Source: Paraphaeosphaeria minitans (Eukaryota; Ascomycota; Dothideomycetes; Pleosporales; Didymosphaeriaceae). From it: a stretch of DNA of 64,000 nt. This document shows, one piece after another, positions 13,101 through 24,200 of this stretch. How positions within the stretch are numbered: the stretch's first letter is position 1; each line of letters opens with the position of its first letter. The stretch is taken from the NCBI GenBank assembly GCA_015832175.1, contig WJXW01000012.1, positions 206,001 through 270,000 on the forward strand. Direction: 5' to 3'. The notes below the pieces were generated by a model. The model made no database searches. It was given only the letters and a program-made list of their open reading frames with translations, and was not told the DNA's origin. The translations under genes and the position numbers were made by a program.

Positions 13101-16100
13101 GTAAAGCCGTAGTATACTATCTTTTTTAGGGGCGAATAGAATTAGTGCTCTAGCTAGGCTAGTGCTATGTCTAATCTATCCCTTTTTTAAGGTATCTTCT
13201 AGATACTCCTAAAGTACCTTAAGCTCCCGCTTTAAGAGATTATAAAGTAGTCTATAAGGAGGTTCCTTTCCCTCTATAATAGGGATAGCATAATTAGACT
13301 CCTTAAAATTTAGTAGGGTAGACGCTGCCTTTCTATTAAATACGTTACTATATTTATATAATATATTAGGAATATATAGTACCTACACTGCGCGTGCTTT
13401 ATTAATGTGCACTAAGTGCTCTAAGCTTACACTAGTTATCTATAAGACCCTTAGAAGAAATAAATCTAAGCTAGTATACTCTATGTTATCTTTAAAGTCC
13501 CTTATAGTAACAAGTTATATTAAAGCTGTAGTATAGCCCTAGCGCTATGTTTATAAGCTATAATTAAGGTAGATATCGCCTTTTTGTAAGAAGGGGTTAC
13601 TAAGTAGAAGAAGAATCCCTTACTTATTAACGCTATAGATAGTAGTCTTTATTCTACGCTCTACCCCTATAATATTTATAATACACACCTAGAGCGTATA
13701 GGTAGCATAGGTGCTTTGCCTTTAGGCCCTAATCTATTCTAGTTTAGGGAGCTTAGCCCCTTTAATAGGCTTTAGATTTATTTTAATAGTAATAATCTAG
13801 CTAATTAAGCTAATATTAGCTTATAGATTAAGAATTATCTAGAGTTCTCTCTCTAAGCCTATATTTTTAGCTACGCTACACGTGCGCTTTATACCTAGTA
13901 AGATATAAATTAGTAGGCGCCTCACTGTACCTAGGTTATAGGTGAGGCTTAGCCTTTTCCTATATAGTTTACTTATATAGAAATCTAGTTAGGATTACCA
14001 CCTTTATATTTATTAGTATAGTAGCTAGTTTTGTAGCACTTATAGTAGGTAATACTTTTCTTATCTTAGGTCTTACTATTACCTTTAGATATTTAGTAGT
14101 TTAGCGTAGTATTCTTAGATTTCTTTAATATATAACGTAGGCTTAACTCCTATATTATAGGTGCGCAGTGTAGGTTTTGCTTAAGCGTAGAGCCTAAAGT
14201 GATAAGGTCTTCCCTAGTTATAGGCACCTAATAGTAGTTAGTAATAGCCCTCTATAGCTTAGGTTTAAGCTTAGAGAAGAGGTGCTACACTCTTTACTTT
14301 TTAGTGTAAAGTATAAGTTAATCTTTAAAAATATTAAGGTAGGTTATAAAAGAGTAAATAGTTTAGTCTCTTTACTATATTACCTAAGTATACACTATAG
14401 TTACTTCTAGACTATAATTTACTAGGTCTAAAAGTAAGTTAAGTATATATTACTTAAAGTACTTCTAGGTAGGTATTTCTCTTTTAGCTTTAAAGGTGCG
14501 CTTATAGTATATATACTATAGTTTTTTTAGGTTGCCTACAAGATACTATATTATCTAGATAACTTTATCTCTATTCTGCACAAATTCTTATAGTAAGAGG
14601 CAAAAAGCTACTTTATAGGAACAAAAGAATTTGCAATGCTCTTTAAGGTTCTTGCCTTTGTATTTAGTAGGGTCCTTAGGTTAAAGCGTACGCTTAATAT
14701 ATATTACTATATACACTATAGGCGCGTTCTACTTATATATATTAGTAGATAGGATTTTAATGTTCTTAGTAGCAGCTACTACACTAGGGGTTTAGCTTAT
14801 ACTTTTAAGTTAGAAGATTTTATCTTCTAAGGCATAAAGTTAATATATAGCGCAAAGCTTATTGCGCTTCTTTTTAGTAACTAGAATACGCTACTTAAGT
14901 GTTAAAGGTAGGCTTAAGTTATATATTGCTAGCTCTCCTCCTATATACTAGATAAAAGGGTCTTCGCTACCTTTAGGGGCTTTAGGTAAAGTCTGCCACC
15001 TACTAGTAGCTTATATAACTCTAGGAGCTATCCTTAGACTGTTGTAGATAAAGTATTATTATATAAGGTCTAGTTATAGGCAATAGTACTTGCTTTACAC
15101 TAAAAAGGATAGTAAAAGGATAACTCTAGTAATATTAATAGAATAATACTTGTCTTGTGTAGAGTTAACGCGTAGCGTAGGTTTTGTGCAGCTAGCTTAC
15201 TTAGTGCACAGATCCTCTATAAGGCCTTGGCGCTAGATACTACAACACTATAATAATATCGTGATCTACCCGTTACACTAGAGGTAGTAAATGTAATTAT
15301 TACGCTTTAGAATAATAGAGTACTCCTTTATAGGGCGCTAGTTTAAATTATTATTCTACTTCTTCTCCTAGTCTAGCTTACTATTACTACTATAGGTAGT
15401 AAGGTAGTTATAATTATAGTTCTTACTATTTAACTTCTTATTATTAGTACCCTTAGACAGGTAGATGTTACGTCTATACACTATATTATATTATAACTCT
15501 AATACCTAAAGGCGCTAGGTAAGATTAGCCTATGTTTTATTTAAGGGTTAGTTATTAATAGTAGGGCCCTTAAATTATTAATTAAGGTTGGTAATCCCGT
15601 TAAGGTGTTTAGCGCAACTATCTACTTAAGCTTATATATAAACCTTATTAAAATAGCTAATGTAGGCACTAATAGCTTTATTATTACCTTATTTAATTTT
15701 ACTTATTTCTAACTTAGCCAGCGCTACGCTCTCCTTATCCTAGACTTTAAAGAAAGCCTCTAGATTATCTAATAACTTAGTATATTTAGTGTACGCGTTA
15801 GCTAAGATAGGATCTAAATAATAGTGCTTAATATAGTTAAAAGTAGTAAACTTATACTTATTTTATAAGCAGTAGATCTTAGACTACTTATTAGGTCTAC
15901 TCTTATTATTTTTAAGTAACTTGTATAACTCTTAAAACTTTATATTAGCTAAGGCACGCTATTACTCTAACTCTAGATTATTAGTGCTATAGTACTTACA
16001 GACGTTTAGCTAATAATTATTAGACTTACACTTATTTCCTATACGCAATATAGTACTACTTACGTTTAATAGTAGTATATTTCCTTATTATTAAGGGCGT

Positions 16101-16400
16101 AAGGGATTATCTAACTTAGTACTTAACTTACTATTAAATAAGCCACTTAACGAGTTATTAAAGCTATTAGAAAGATTATCTCTAGCGCGTTACTAAGAAT
16201 AACGCTTTTTCTTCTAATAATATAGCTTACCTTACTTAGCTTTCTTCTCTAAATAGGCGCGTTGTAATTCTTCTAACTAACTAGTATATAGTAACTTATA
16301 CTATGGTGTCGTAGGTGCGTTTGCCTTAGGTGAGGAATATAAAAGAATAAGTTAAGTTATCCTATCTAAAATCTATTATACAAATCCAACTACTCTAATT
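10140..16400 (-). mobile_element. RIP-damaged Ty3/gypsy chromovirus, minus strand
   Basis: Translated on the minus strand through RIP stops, this gives gag-like helical sequence (about 14,500-16,100), reverse transcriptase (about 12,600-13,140), RNase H (about 11,650-12,500), integrase (about 10,500-11,560) and a probable chromodomain (about 10,370-10,470). It is a different gypsy lineage from the copies at 1-9,136, judging by its RT and integrase residues. Boundaries are approximate because no LTR pair was identified. Confidence 0.8.
10370..15900 (-). pseudogene. gypsy gag-pol remnant (minus strand)
   Basis: RT carries LRLYVNYRALN near 13,081-13,113, where Asn replaces the Asp of VDYR. The catalytic motif near 12,784-12,815 reads YLNNILIY in place of YLDD. 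The integrase has a zinc-binding HLSAHRT..Y segment followed by an LDFI core start and a DRQTE-type motif. Every one of these positions shows the Asp/Gly/Trp to Asn/Ser/stop change expected from RIP. There is no intact reading frame. Confidence 0.8.
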
Positions 16401-17931
16401 ATCTATTAGGTCTCTTTGTGTCTTGTCTAGTTAGCGCTCTCCTTCTTTATCTGTTCCCTAATTAGCTATCTTAAACAACAGCTAATTAGCCCTATGTTTC
16501 TCTAATTCTCTATTATAGGCTAACCTTTACACTACATTTTCCTCCCTCTTTTCTAGGCTTAGTCCCTTAGGCCTACTACCTTACTACTTTTTTAACACCT
16601 TATTAGTAGTTACCTCCTAGACCTATAATTTTCTTAATCCTTAGCTAGCTACTTTTACCTAATTATCCTACCTACTAACCTATCGCCTATCTACTGCTTA
16701 CGTCCCTATAATTAAAGTTGTTTATTAACTTCTTTACATATTAGGCAGCAACGTAGCGTTAGTCTAATTCTAGGCCTATAATTTCACTTTAGCCTCTAGC
16801 TAACTAACTATGCCTAATTATCCTAACTACTAACCTATCGCCTATCTACTACTTATATCCCTATAATTAAAGTTGTTTGTAGACCTCTTAGTATATTAAA
16901 TAGTAATATTATAGCAATATTCTCTTATAAACGCTTCTGCTAAGCCGCTTAGGTGGCCTATACTTAATCTTTAGGGTATATAACTCTAGGATTTCTTCCG
17001 CTCTATCCTTCTTCTAACTCTTACTCCTACTCTCCTCCCTCTCTTTTAGTCCTTCTAATACCTATTTAATAACTCTACTACAGTTATAACTATAGTTAAC
17101 TATACCCTAGATAGAACAGCCGCTTCTAGTGCTAGTAGTAGGAAGGGTAGTAATAACCTAAATAAGCGTAGCCCTACTAGCAATATAAAGGCGGACCTTT
17201 TTATCTACCCTTCTATGTCTACTAAGGAGTACATTATTAAGTGGCGTATATTATCCTAAAAACCTTTCGCATCCTATTATTTATCTATAGCCTAGGTATA
17301 TAAGGTATTACCCTAAGTTCTATTCTTTGCACTACTAGCGTCTACAAGAATAATAGCCATTTAGACCTTACTATTTAGCACTTTAATATTAGTAATACTA
17401 AAGCGGAGACTATTACTAAGTTCTTTAGCTTAGGCACTAGGGAGGCTCTATTAAAGCATAGATACTATAATGCCAATATTAATATAGGTATCTAGTATAC
17501 CGCTATTTTCTCTTGTTTTCCTCCTTCTTCTCTAATTAACTATTACTACACCTACTACTAGAATAAGAGTAGGAGGAGTAAGCTCTATTTTAGTAGCAAA
17601 TATAGCATTTCCTATCTAGAAGGCAAGCTACTAAACTAGAAAAGGTGTAATAAGTGCTAGATAAATAGTAACTATACCTTTTACTCTTTTTATTATAAGT
17701 TCTAGTCCTAATTCCCTATTACCTAAGCTAATATCTCTTTCCTTTTAGGTAAGCTAGCTAACCCTAGCACTAGTCTTTCTATAGATAATATTATTTTAGC
17801 TACTAATATCCTTCTTATTAGTATAACCTACTTTTAAACTCTTTCTAGTTACACTTTTAAAGCTATTTCTACCCTTAATACTCCTATTTTAACAGAGCCT
17901 ATAGAACCCTAATCTACTATTACTATAAACT
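16400..17931. other. AT-rich repeat-like segment, unassigned
   Basis: It has RIP-like composition and is C+T-rich on the plus strand. A plus-strand frame over about 17,040-17,930 is relatively open and has a C-x2-C pair near 17,650, but no domain is recognised. It ends at the target site of the short copia element. Since that element, the solo LTR and the full-length copia all interrupt this area, the segment may continue at 20,016-20,423, 20,667-20,857 and 28,062 onward. Confidence 0.5.
16614..16878 (+). repeat. direct repeat, about 107-bp units
   Basis: The unit at about 16,614-16,723 (from CTAG-CCTATAATTT to AAAGTTGTTT) is repeated at about 16,770-16,878 with a few C/T differences and a spacer of about 47 bp. 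Origin unknown. Confidence 0.75.
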
Positions 17932-17936
17932 ATAAT

Positions 17937-18174
17937 TGTCCGTACAGTTTATCGTACAAGTAGCACTGGGTGAAGTGGGGGCCTACCTACCTGTAGGGAC
18001 CCGCACAAGGACCCACTACTTAGGTTAGCGCTAAGAGGCAGAGACTTTATAAAGCCCTTAGTGCCCCTTTGTACAATAGACTAGACGTAATTAATTAAAC
18101 CTACTTCTCACCCTTTGCATAATAGTATACTATTAATCCTTAAATACTTAATTACAGATTAAGCCAAACTAACA
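17937..18174 (+). repeat. 5' LTR of short copia element
   Basis: 238 bp, starting TGTCCGTACAG and ending CCAAACTAACA, with the standard TG...CA ends. It matches the other four LTR copies in the window. Confidence 0.93.
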
Positions 18175-18400
18175 CTAATTAGTAGTTAATTCTAATTAAC
18201 TGCAAACTAGTAAGATCTAAAGACAGAGCGCCCTACAAGCTGGATACGTAGGCTCTATATTATTACCTTTACTAGAGATCGAATTTTAGATTATACAATA
18301 AGTAGAAACAAAGCGCGCACATCTATAAAGAATTATATAATCTAGTCTAAGCTATTCTATAGAAAAAAAAGGAGATAGTAAGCACATTTATAACCCTAAA

Positions 18401-18505
18401 AAACACGTTGCACAATTAAACTAGCAATAACTAAATATAAACACGTCGCACAATTAAACTAGCAATAACTAAACGCAAACACGTTGTACAATTAAACTAG
18501 TAATA
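18401..18505 (+). repeat. 38-bp tandem repeat in copia leader, about 2.8 units
   Basis: Units start at 18,401, 18,439 and 18,477, each beginning AAACACGT(T/C)G and containing CAATTAAACTAG. The last unit is partial. The full-length copy has only about 1.5 units at the equivalent place (near 27,420-27,475, reverse strand), so copy number varies between family members. Confidence 0.9.
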
Positions 18506-18559
18506 CACTAATATAGTCTAGTCGCACGATTTAACAAGACAATAACATAGCACTAGGAC

Positions 18560-19350
18560 TAGGAGACTTCCTAGAGGAATCTGTACAAGAAGGAATTGCA
18601 TAATAAGCTACTTAGGAGGACAACTTAGAATAGCTTTAATAAGTAGAGGAAGTAATAAATATTAAAGCTATTACTTTAAGAGGAGAGATTACACAAAAGT
18701 ACTAGGTAGATAGAGTAGATCTACATAGCTACTTACCCCCTTCTCTAAAATAGCTAAACACTTATATAGTATATATAATTACGCAATATCGCGTAAGCAG
18801 CTTTAAAAGTAAAGAGGTAATCTCTTCTTTTACTAAAGATTTTAATAACTAGAAAGAGAAAACCTTTAATAAGATTAGTTATATAGTAAGAAGAGAGCTT
18901 ATTGCTTTTTTTATAAAAAAAGGCTTTGTCGCTACTAATATTATAATAAAGGATATCTATATAAAGAAACTCTTTAGACTATTGTAGCTTAACTATAAGC
19001 TATAGACCCTTTATATAATAACGCTATAACTGTAACCTAAACTACTTCGCACAATTCTAACAATGTAACTTATACTATCTATAGGTAATACATATACACA
19101 TAGAGCACAGCTAGGGCCTATCCCTATATATACAAGGATAGAAACACTATATGTGGAGCTACACTAGTAGTAACAGCCTAAAACCTAGACTACTTTTGCC
19201 TAATAAACTATATTATACAAAGAGGCTAGACACTCCTAGTCTTTTTAACAACTAGGAGATTATACTTCTATCTAGCTAGACAATATTATCCTTAACTTTA
19301 AAGGAGGGCTAAAGGATAAAAACTATCACACAAAAGAGGAGGAAGATAAA
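18560..19350 (+). pseudogene. copia gag-like remnant
   Basis: The plus-strand frame through TAG/TAA stops gives a helical, Lys-rich sequence (for example LNTYIVYIITQYRVSS and RELIAFFIKKGFVAT) that is repeated in reverse orientation in the 5' internal part of the full-length copy (about 26,600-27,300). Its place immediately after the leader suits gag. The family assignment of this part rests on position, not on a recognised motif. Confidence 0.55.
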
Positions 19351-19772
19351 TAAGACTAATAGGGTAATAAAGAAGAAGTATAGAAGGCTACCTTATACTT
19401 TACTTCTACTATATACTTTTATTACATAACTAAGAGCAATCCTTCTATACCTACTTACTAAGACCTAGCGCTAAGTATTATATTACTTAACACTCTACCT
19501 TTTATTTACGCACAAGATATATGCCTAGAAAGAGCCTTATTATATAATACAACTCTACTACTATATAAAAGGGTAGAGTAAAAACTAAGTAAGTTAGCTA
19601 TTACTACCTATTTATATAAGAGTAGGTATAAATAGGACCTCTACTACATAGTAACACTGCACCTACCTTACAACCTATTCTAATAGAGGAAGTCTAACTA
19701 TATAGATAGAGAAGGATAGGAAAGGGAAGTGTATAATAGACATAGGCTATTATATACAAGAAAAGTTGCTAG

Positions 19773-20010
19773 TATCTGTACAGTTTATTGTATAAGTAGC
19801 ACTAAGTAAAGTGGGGGCCTACCTACCTGTAGGGACCCGCACAAGGACCTACTACTTAGGTTAGCGCTAAGAGGCAGAGACTTTATAAAGCCCTCAGTGC
19901 CCCTTTGTACGATAGACTAGACGTAATTAATTAAACCTACTTTTCACCCTTTGCACGATAGTATACTATTAACCCTTAAATGCTTAATTGCAGATTGAGC
20001 CAAACTAATA
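19773..20010 (+). repeat. 3' LTR of short copia element
   Basis: 238 bp. The ends read TATC...AATA, RIP-changed versions of TGTC...AACA. It is followed directly by the ATAAT target duplication. Confidence 0.92.
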
Positions 20011-20015
20011 ATAAT

Positions 20016-20423
20016 CCTCTTTTTTTAGTAGCCTTTTAAGATTATTCCTAAAGGTCTTCTAGAGGTTCCCTTTAGTCTCTTTCTAGTAGTGCTTTATTAT
20101 TTTAGGGTTTTAGTTCTCTAGCTTAAAGGGGTTCTTATTCTAGCTCTAATTATAGATTGCCTAGTTCTAGATTACCTATACGCCTAGATTCTCCTACTAG
20201 GGAGAATACTCCTCTTTAGTCTTAGCTATTCTTTTAGTCTACTTATTCCTAGTATTCTTATTCTAGTTCTCTCTTACCTTATTAGTAGTCTGTTAATTAG
20301 GCTACCTAGAATTATACTAGATCTTTTCTTTAGTCTAAGGTAACTAGGGCCTCTAGCTCTATAGAGCCCTAAACTCTAAATACTTTTTAGTCTAGCTACT
20401 ACTATAGAGATAATGTTACTATT
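20016..20423. other. AT-rich segment between copia insertions
   Basis: No gene is seen. It is C+T-rich on the plus strand and probably part of the same host sequence as 16,400-17,931, interrupted by the short copia element on its left and the solo LTR on its right. Confidence 0.5.
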
Positions 20424-20661
20424 TGTCTGTACAGTTTATCGTACAAACAGCACTAAGTGAAATAGGGGCCTGCCTACCTATGGGGATCCGCACAAGGACC
20501 TACTACTTAGGCTAGCGCTAAGAGGCAGAGACTTTATAAAGCCCTTAGTGCCCCTTTGTACGATAGAGCAGACGTAATTAATTAAACCTACTTCTCACCC
20601 TTTGCACGATAGTATACTATTAACCCTCGAATGCTTAATTATAGATTAAGCCAAACCAACA
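20424..20661 (+). repeat. solo copia LTR with TSD
   Basis: 238 bp from TGTCTGTACAG to CCAAACCAACA, with target duplication CTATT at 20,419-20,423 and 20,662-20,666. The intact duplication with no internal sequence is the classic result of LTR-LTR recombination within one inserted element. Confidence 0.93.
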
Positions 20662-20857
20662 CTATTAATAATAAAAAGTATAATAATTAGTACTATAATA
20701 TGTCTTTAGCTAGTAACTAGGTATTTTTTATTTCTTTTTCTTTTCTTCTTTCCTCTCTTTTACTAACTACCTATAGTTAGCTTTTTAAATTCTATATTAG
20801 GAAAAGATTAGGCTACTTTAATATAATATTAGACTCTAAAGTAAATATATCTTAGTC

Positions 20858-21095
20858 TATTGGTTTGGCTTAATCTGCAATTAAGCATTTAAGGGTTAAT
20901 AGTATACTATTGTGCAAAGGGTAAGAAGTAGGTTTAATTAATTACGTCTTGTCTATTGTACAAAGGGGCACTGAAGGCTTTATGAAGTCTCTGCCTCTTA
21001 GCGCTAACCTAAGTAGTAGGTCCTTGTGCGGGTTCCTATAGGTAGGTAGGCCCCCACTTTACCTAGTGCTACTTGTACAATAAACTATACAGACA
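20858..21095 (-). repeat. 3' LTR of full-length copia
   Basis: 238 bp on the minus strand. The forward strand begins TATTGGTTTGGC, where TG has become TA, and ends AGACA. Confidence 0.93.
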
Positions 21096-21299
21096 CTAGT
21101 AACTTTTCTTTTATATAATAGCCTATATCTATTATACGCTTCCCTTTCCTATCCTTCTCTATCTATATAGTTAGCCTTCCCCTATTAGAATAGGTTGTAG
21201 GGTAGGTGCGGTGTTACTATACAGTAGAAGTCCTATTTACACCTACTCTTGTGTAAATAGGTAGTAACAGCTAACCTACTTAGTTTTTACTTTACCCCC

Positions 21300-24200
21300 T
21301 TATATAGTAGCAGAGCCGCATTATATAATAAGGCTTTTTCTAGGCATGTGTCTTGTGCGCAAATAGAAGGTGGGGTATTAAGTAATATAATGCTTAGCGC
21401 TAGGTCTTAGTAAGTAAGTATAAAAAGATATCTCCTAGCTCCCCTAAACCCTCTCTCCTTTATCCTACTTTAATATACATATACCTTCCTCCCTTCTTTC
21501 CTTGTTCTTTTTAGTATCCTAGTGTCTAGTGGCTAGTGCTCTGTTACTAGTAAATGTGTATAGCTTTTTTATACAATACTAATTTTTAACAAGATATATA
21601 TACACACACACACACTTGCTATTATATAATAGCTAATAATACTATTAGTCTGTTAGGCACTAGTGCCTTTACTACTAGTGTCTTTGTGCTAGTTATTATA
21701 GGCTAGACTAGATCGCGTATCTAGGTTAACCTCCCCACTAGTTCGCCTAGTATGAGGGCCTTTATGCAGAGCCTAGCGGTAGACGTATAATAAATCCTCT
21801 AGAGCATCTTTATTTTTATTATATAATACTAATAGGTGTAGGACAAAGAGGCTAGGGTGGCCTAGATACCCTCCTAGGACATTATTGTGCAAATCCTAGT
21901 TAGTATAAACCTCTAGCAGTAGGCTACTTATATTATATAACGTAAAGAATATTAGTAAGTAGTGCTTATTTAGTTGCGTAGCTAAGTTTAAAATAAGCCT
22001 TATACTTACTTATACAGCACTACTAATGCTAGTAATTAGGTGTTCCTAGATTGTTGTGTAATTCTAGGTTATAAGTCTAGATTATATAGTGCCTATATGT
22101 AGAAGTTGTATAGTGCTCGTTGTAAGTGTTATATATAGGGGGGGGTAAATATCTTTATTGCACAAAGGGGTAGGTAGGCCTAGTTTTAAGATATCTAAAT
22201 TATTAATATAGAAAATATATTCTTTAATATCTTTGTATAATCTCCTACGATGTGTTCCCTCTCTTATAATAAAACTATAATGTTAAATTAGTAGTAGGGC
22301 TTATATAGCCTAAAAATAAATGTGTCTATGCGAAGTTATAGCAAGTTAGACAGAAGAAAAGAAAATTTTTTTTTTTTTAAAATAGTAAGTAAAATAACAA
22401 AAGAAATATTGTATAGTAGAGTAGTTACTCTATTGTGCAGTCCTTGTTAATTCTGTCTACTAAAGCCTTAATAGTAATGTGTAGTTTATTTGTTAAGATT
22501 AGTGTTTAGAGTGCCTAGTTAGGTGCTTTCTTTATATAAGTATTAGTAGGATTGTCTTTACTATTAATCTACCTAATTTCTATAATTTCCTGTTTTTTGT
22601 ACAACTCCCTAATTAATATAATGTTAATTATAAGGCGTTTTTTGTTTGTAGTGCCTAGTCGTACAAGGCATTTGTACAGGGATTTTGAGTTAGTACAGAC
22701 TATAATAGGAATTAGGGGGATCTAAAGTGTTTATATAATCTATTAGAGTGTTATATTTAATGTAATTATATTATTAAAACCACCTACTAGACTATATAAT
22801 TTGCTTACTAGAATACTTCTAGTTACTCTTTTACACTTTACTAAGTTCTAGTGGATAATGTTGCCACAGATCTTAAAGTCCTAAGTTGTTATGCGATGTT
22901 CCTCTACTAGCATAATAACAAAGCTAAGCTGTAAGCTTAGGTCTCTATTATTAGCAAAAGAGCTATCTATAAAGATAAACAGCTTCGTGCGACCTAGGTT
23001 AAGTGGAATAAATTTTAGTCCTCTTTGTGTATTCTGAATTTGCTAGTTTAAATATATGTTTAGTGCCTTAATATCTTCTTCTATTAGTACTATTGTTTGC
23101 GCGGTAATAGACAGGTTAAATGTTACTTCTAGTTGGTAAACTAAAGAGATATATGCACCTCTTACTTATTATGTAATGTATTAGTGTGTAGCGTTTTTAT
23201 TCTAGGGATTAATTATGTAAAGGCTTTAAGCCTGTCCCTTCTATTCTAGGGTAATAATACCTTAGGTAAGTTAGATTTTGCCTCTATTAAACTTAATTAC
23301 CTTATCTTGTGTTAAGACGCTTTTGTTCTTTATATAAAACTTTGCAGCATAGAGCTACTCCTTTTCTTATTATATAAAACTTTCTATAACCACACTAAGG
23401 GTATTATTAGTCTAGAGTCTAGTAATGCTAAACATCTTAGGTCCCTTATTTATAATAAGTAGGCATAGGTTATACGTTAACACATGCATCCTTAGTTTCT
23501 CCTTATAGTAGTTATAGTATATCTTAAACTAGTAGAGACCTAATTCTGCTACGCTATACAGAAGTTATATAACTTATAGAATTGTGTTTAGTAGGAAGAA
23601 ATTACGTATTTCTACTAGTAGTTAGGCGTACAATATACAAAGAAGTTTATTAGTAGACTATATATAGGCCTAAGTAATGTCCCTAAGCTTAATGTACATA
23701 TTATATAACTAAATTAGTGTTATAGAAAGAGCTAATAGCAACCTCTAGCTTATACGCTAGATAGTAGGGGATTATATAAGAATCTCCTCTTTTTCTTTGT
23801 CTAAATAGCTAGTAAAGATAAGTTTTAATTTCTTATATAATTAGGTTATCTTGCCTTTAATCTCTCATACAAGACGCAGGTTAAAGATACAGCTAGATTA
23901 TTTATTAGGGTTATATAATAAGATCTTAAAAGTGCTATTAGTAATAAGGGTATTTATTTCTGCCACATCTAATTTTTTAAAGGGCTAGCTAGGTATAGTA
24001 ATAACGCTGTCTATATAAAGCTTTAGTGTAAGCTTAAAGTTATCTTTTTCTTTTTAGGTAATAAACTAGGTGTTTAGTCTTCCTAATCTTTGTTAAGCTT
24101 TACCTAATTGTGCAACTATAGTAGTTTAATCCTTCCTAGGTCTTCCCCTTAGCTTTAGCTTTAGGGCTTTAATTCGTGCGGCTATAGGAGCATCCACATT

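Larger units (their letters stand above)
17937..20010 (+). mobile_element. internally deleted Ty1/copia element with LTRs and TSD
   Basis: Two 238-bp LTRs (17,937-18,174 and 19,773-20,010) flank only 1,598 bp of internal DNA. A 5-bp target duplication ATAAT sits at 17,932-17,936 and 20,011-20,015. The internal DNA matches both ends of the full-length copy at 20,858-28,056 (reverse complement) and also a short middle piece near its 25,660-25,790, so most of pol is missing. The left internal part encodes a decayed gag-like region (about 18,660-19,350). The element looks non-autonomous: complete ends for transposition, no enzymes. Confidence 0.92.
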
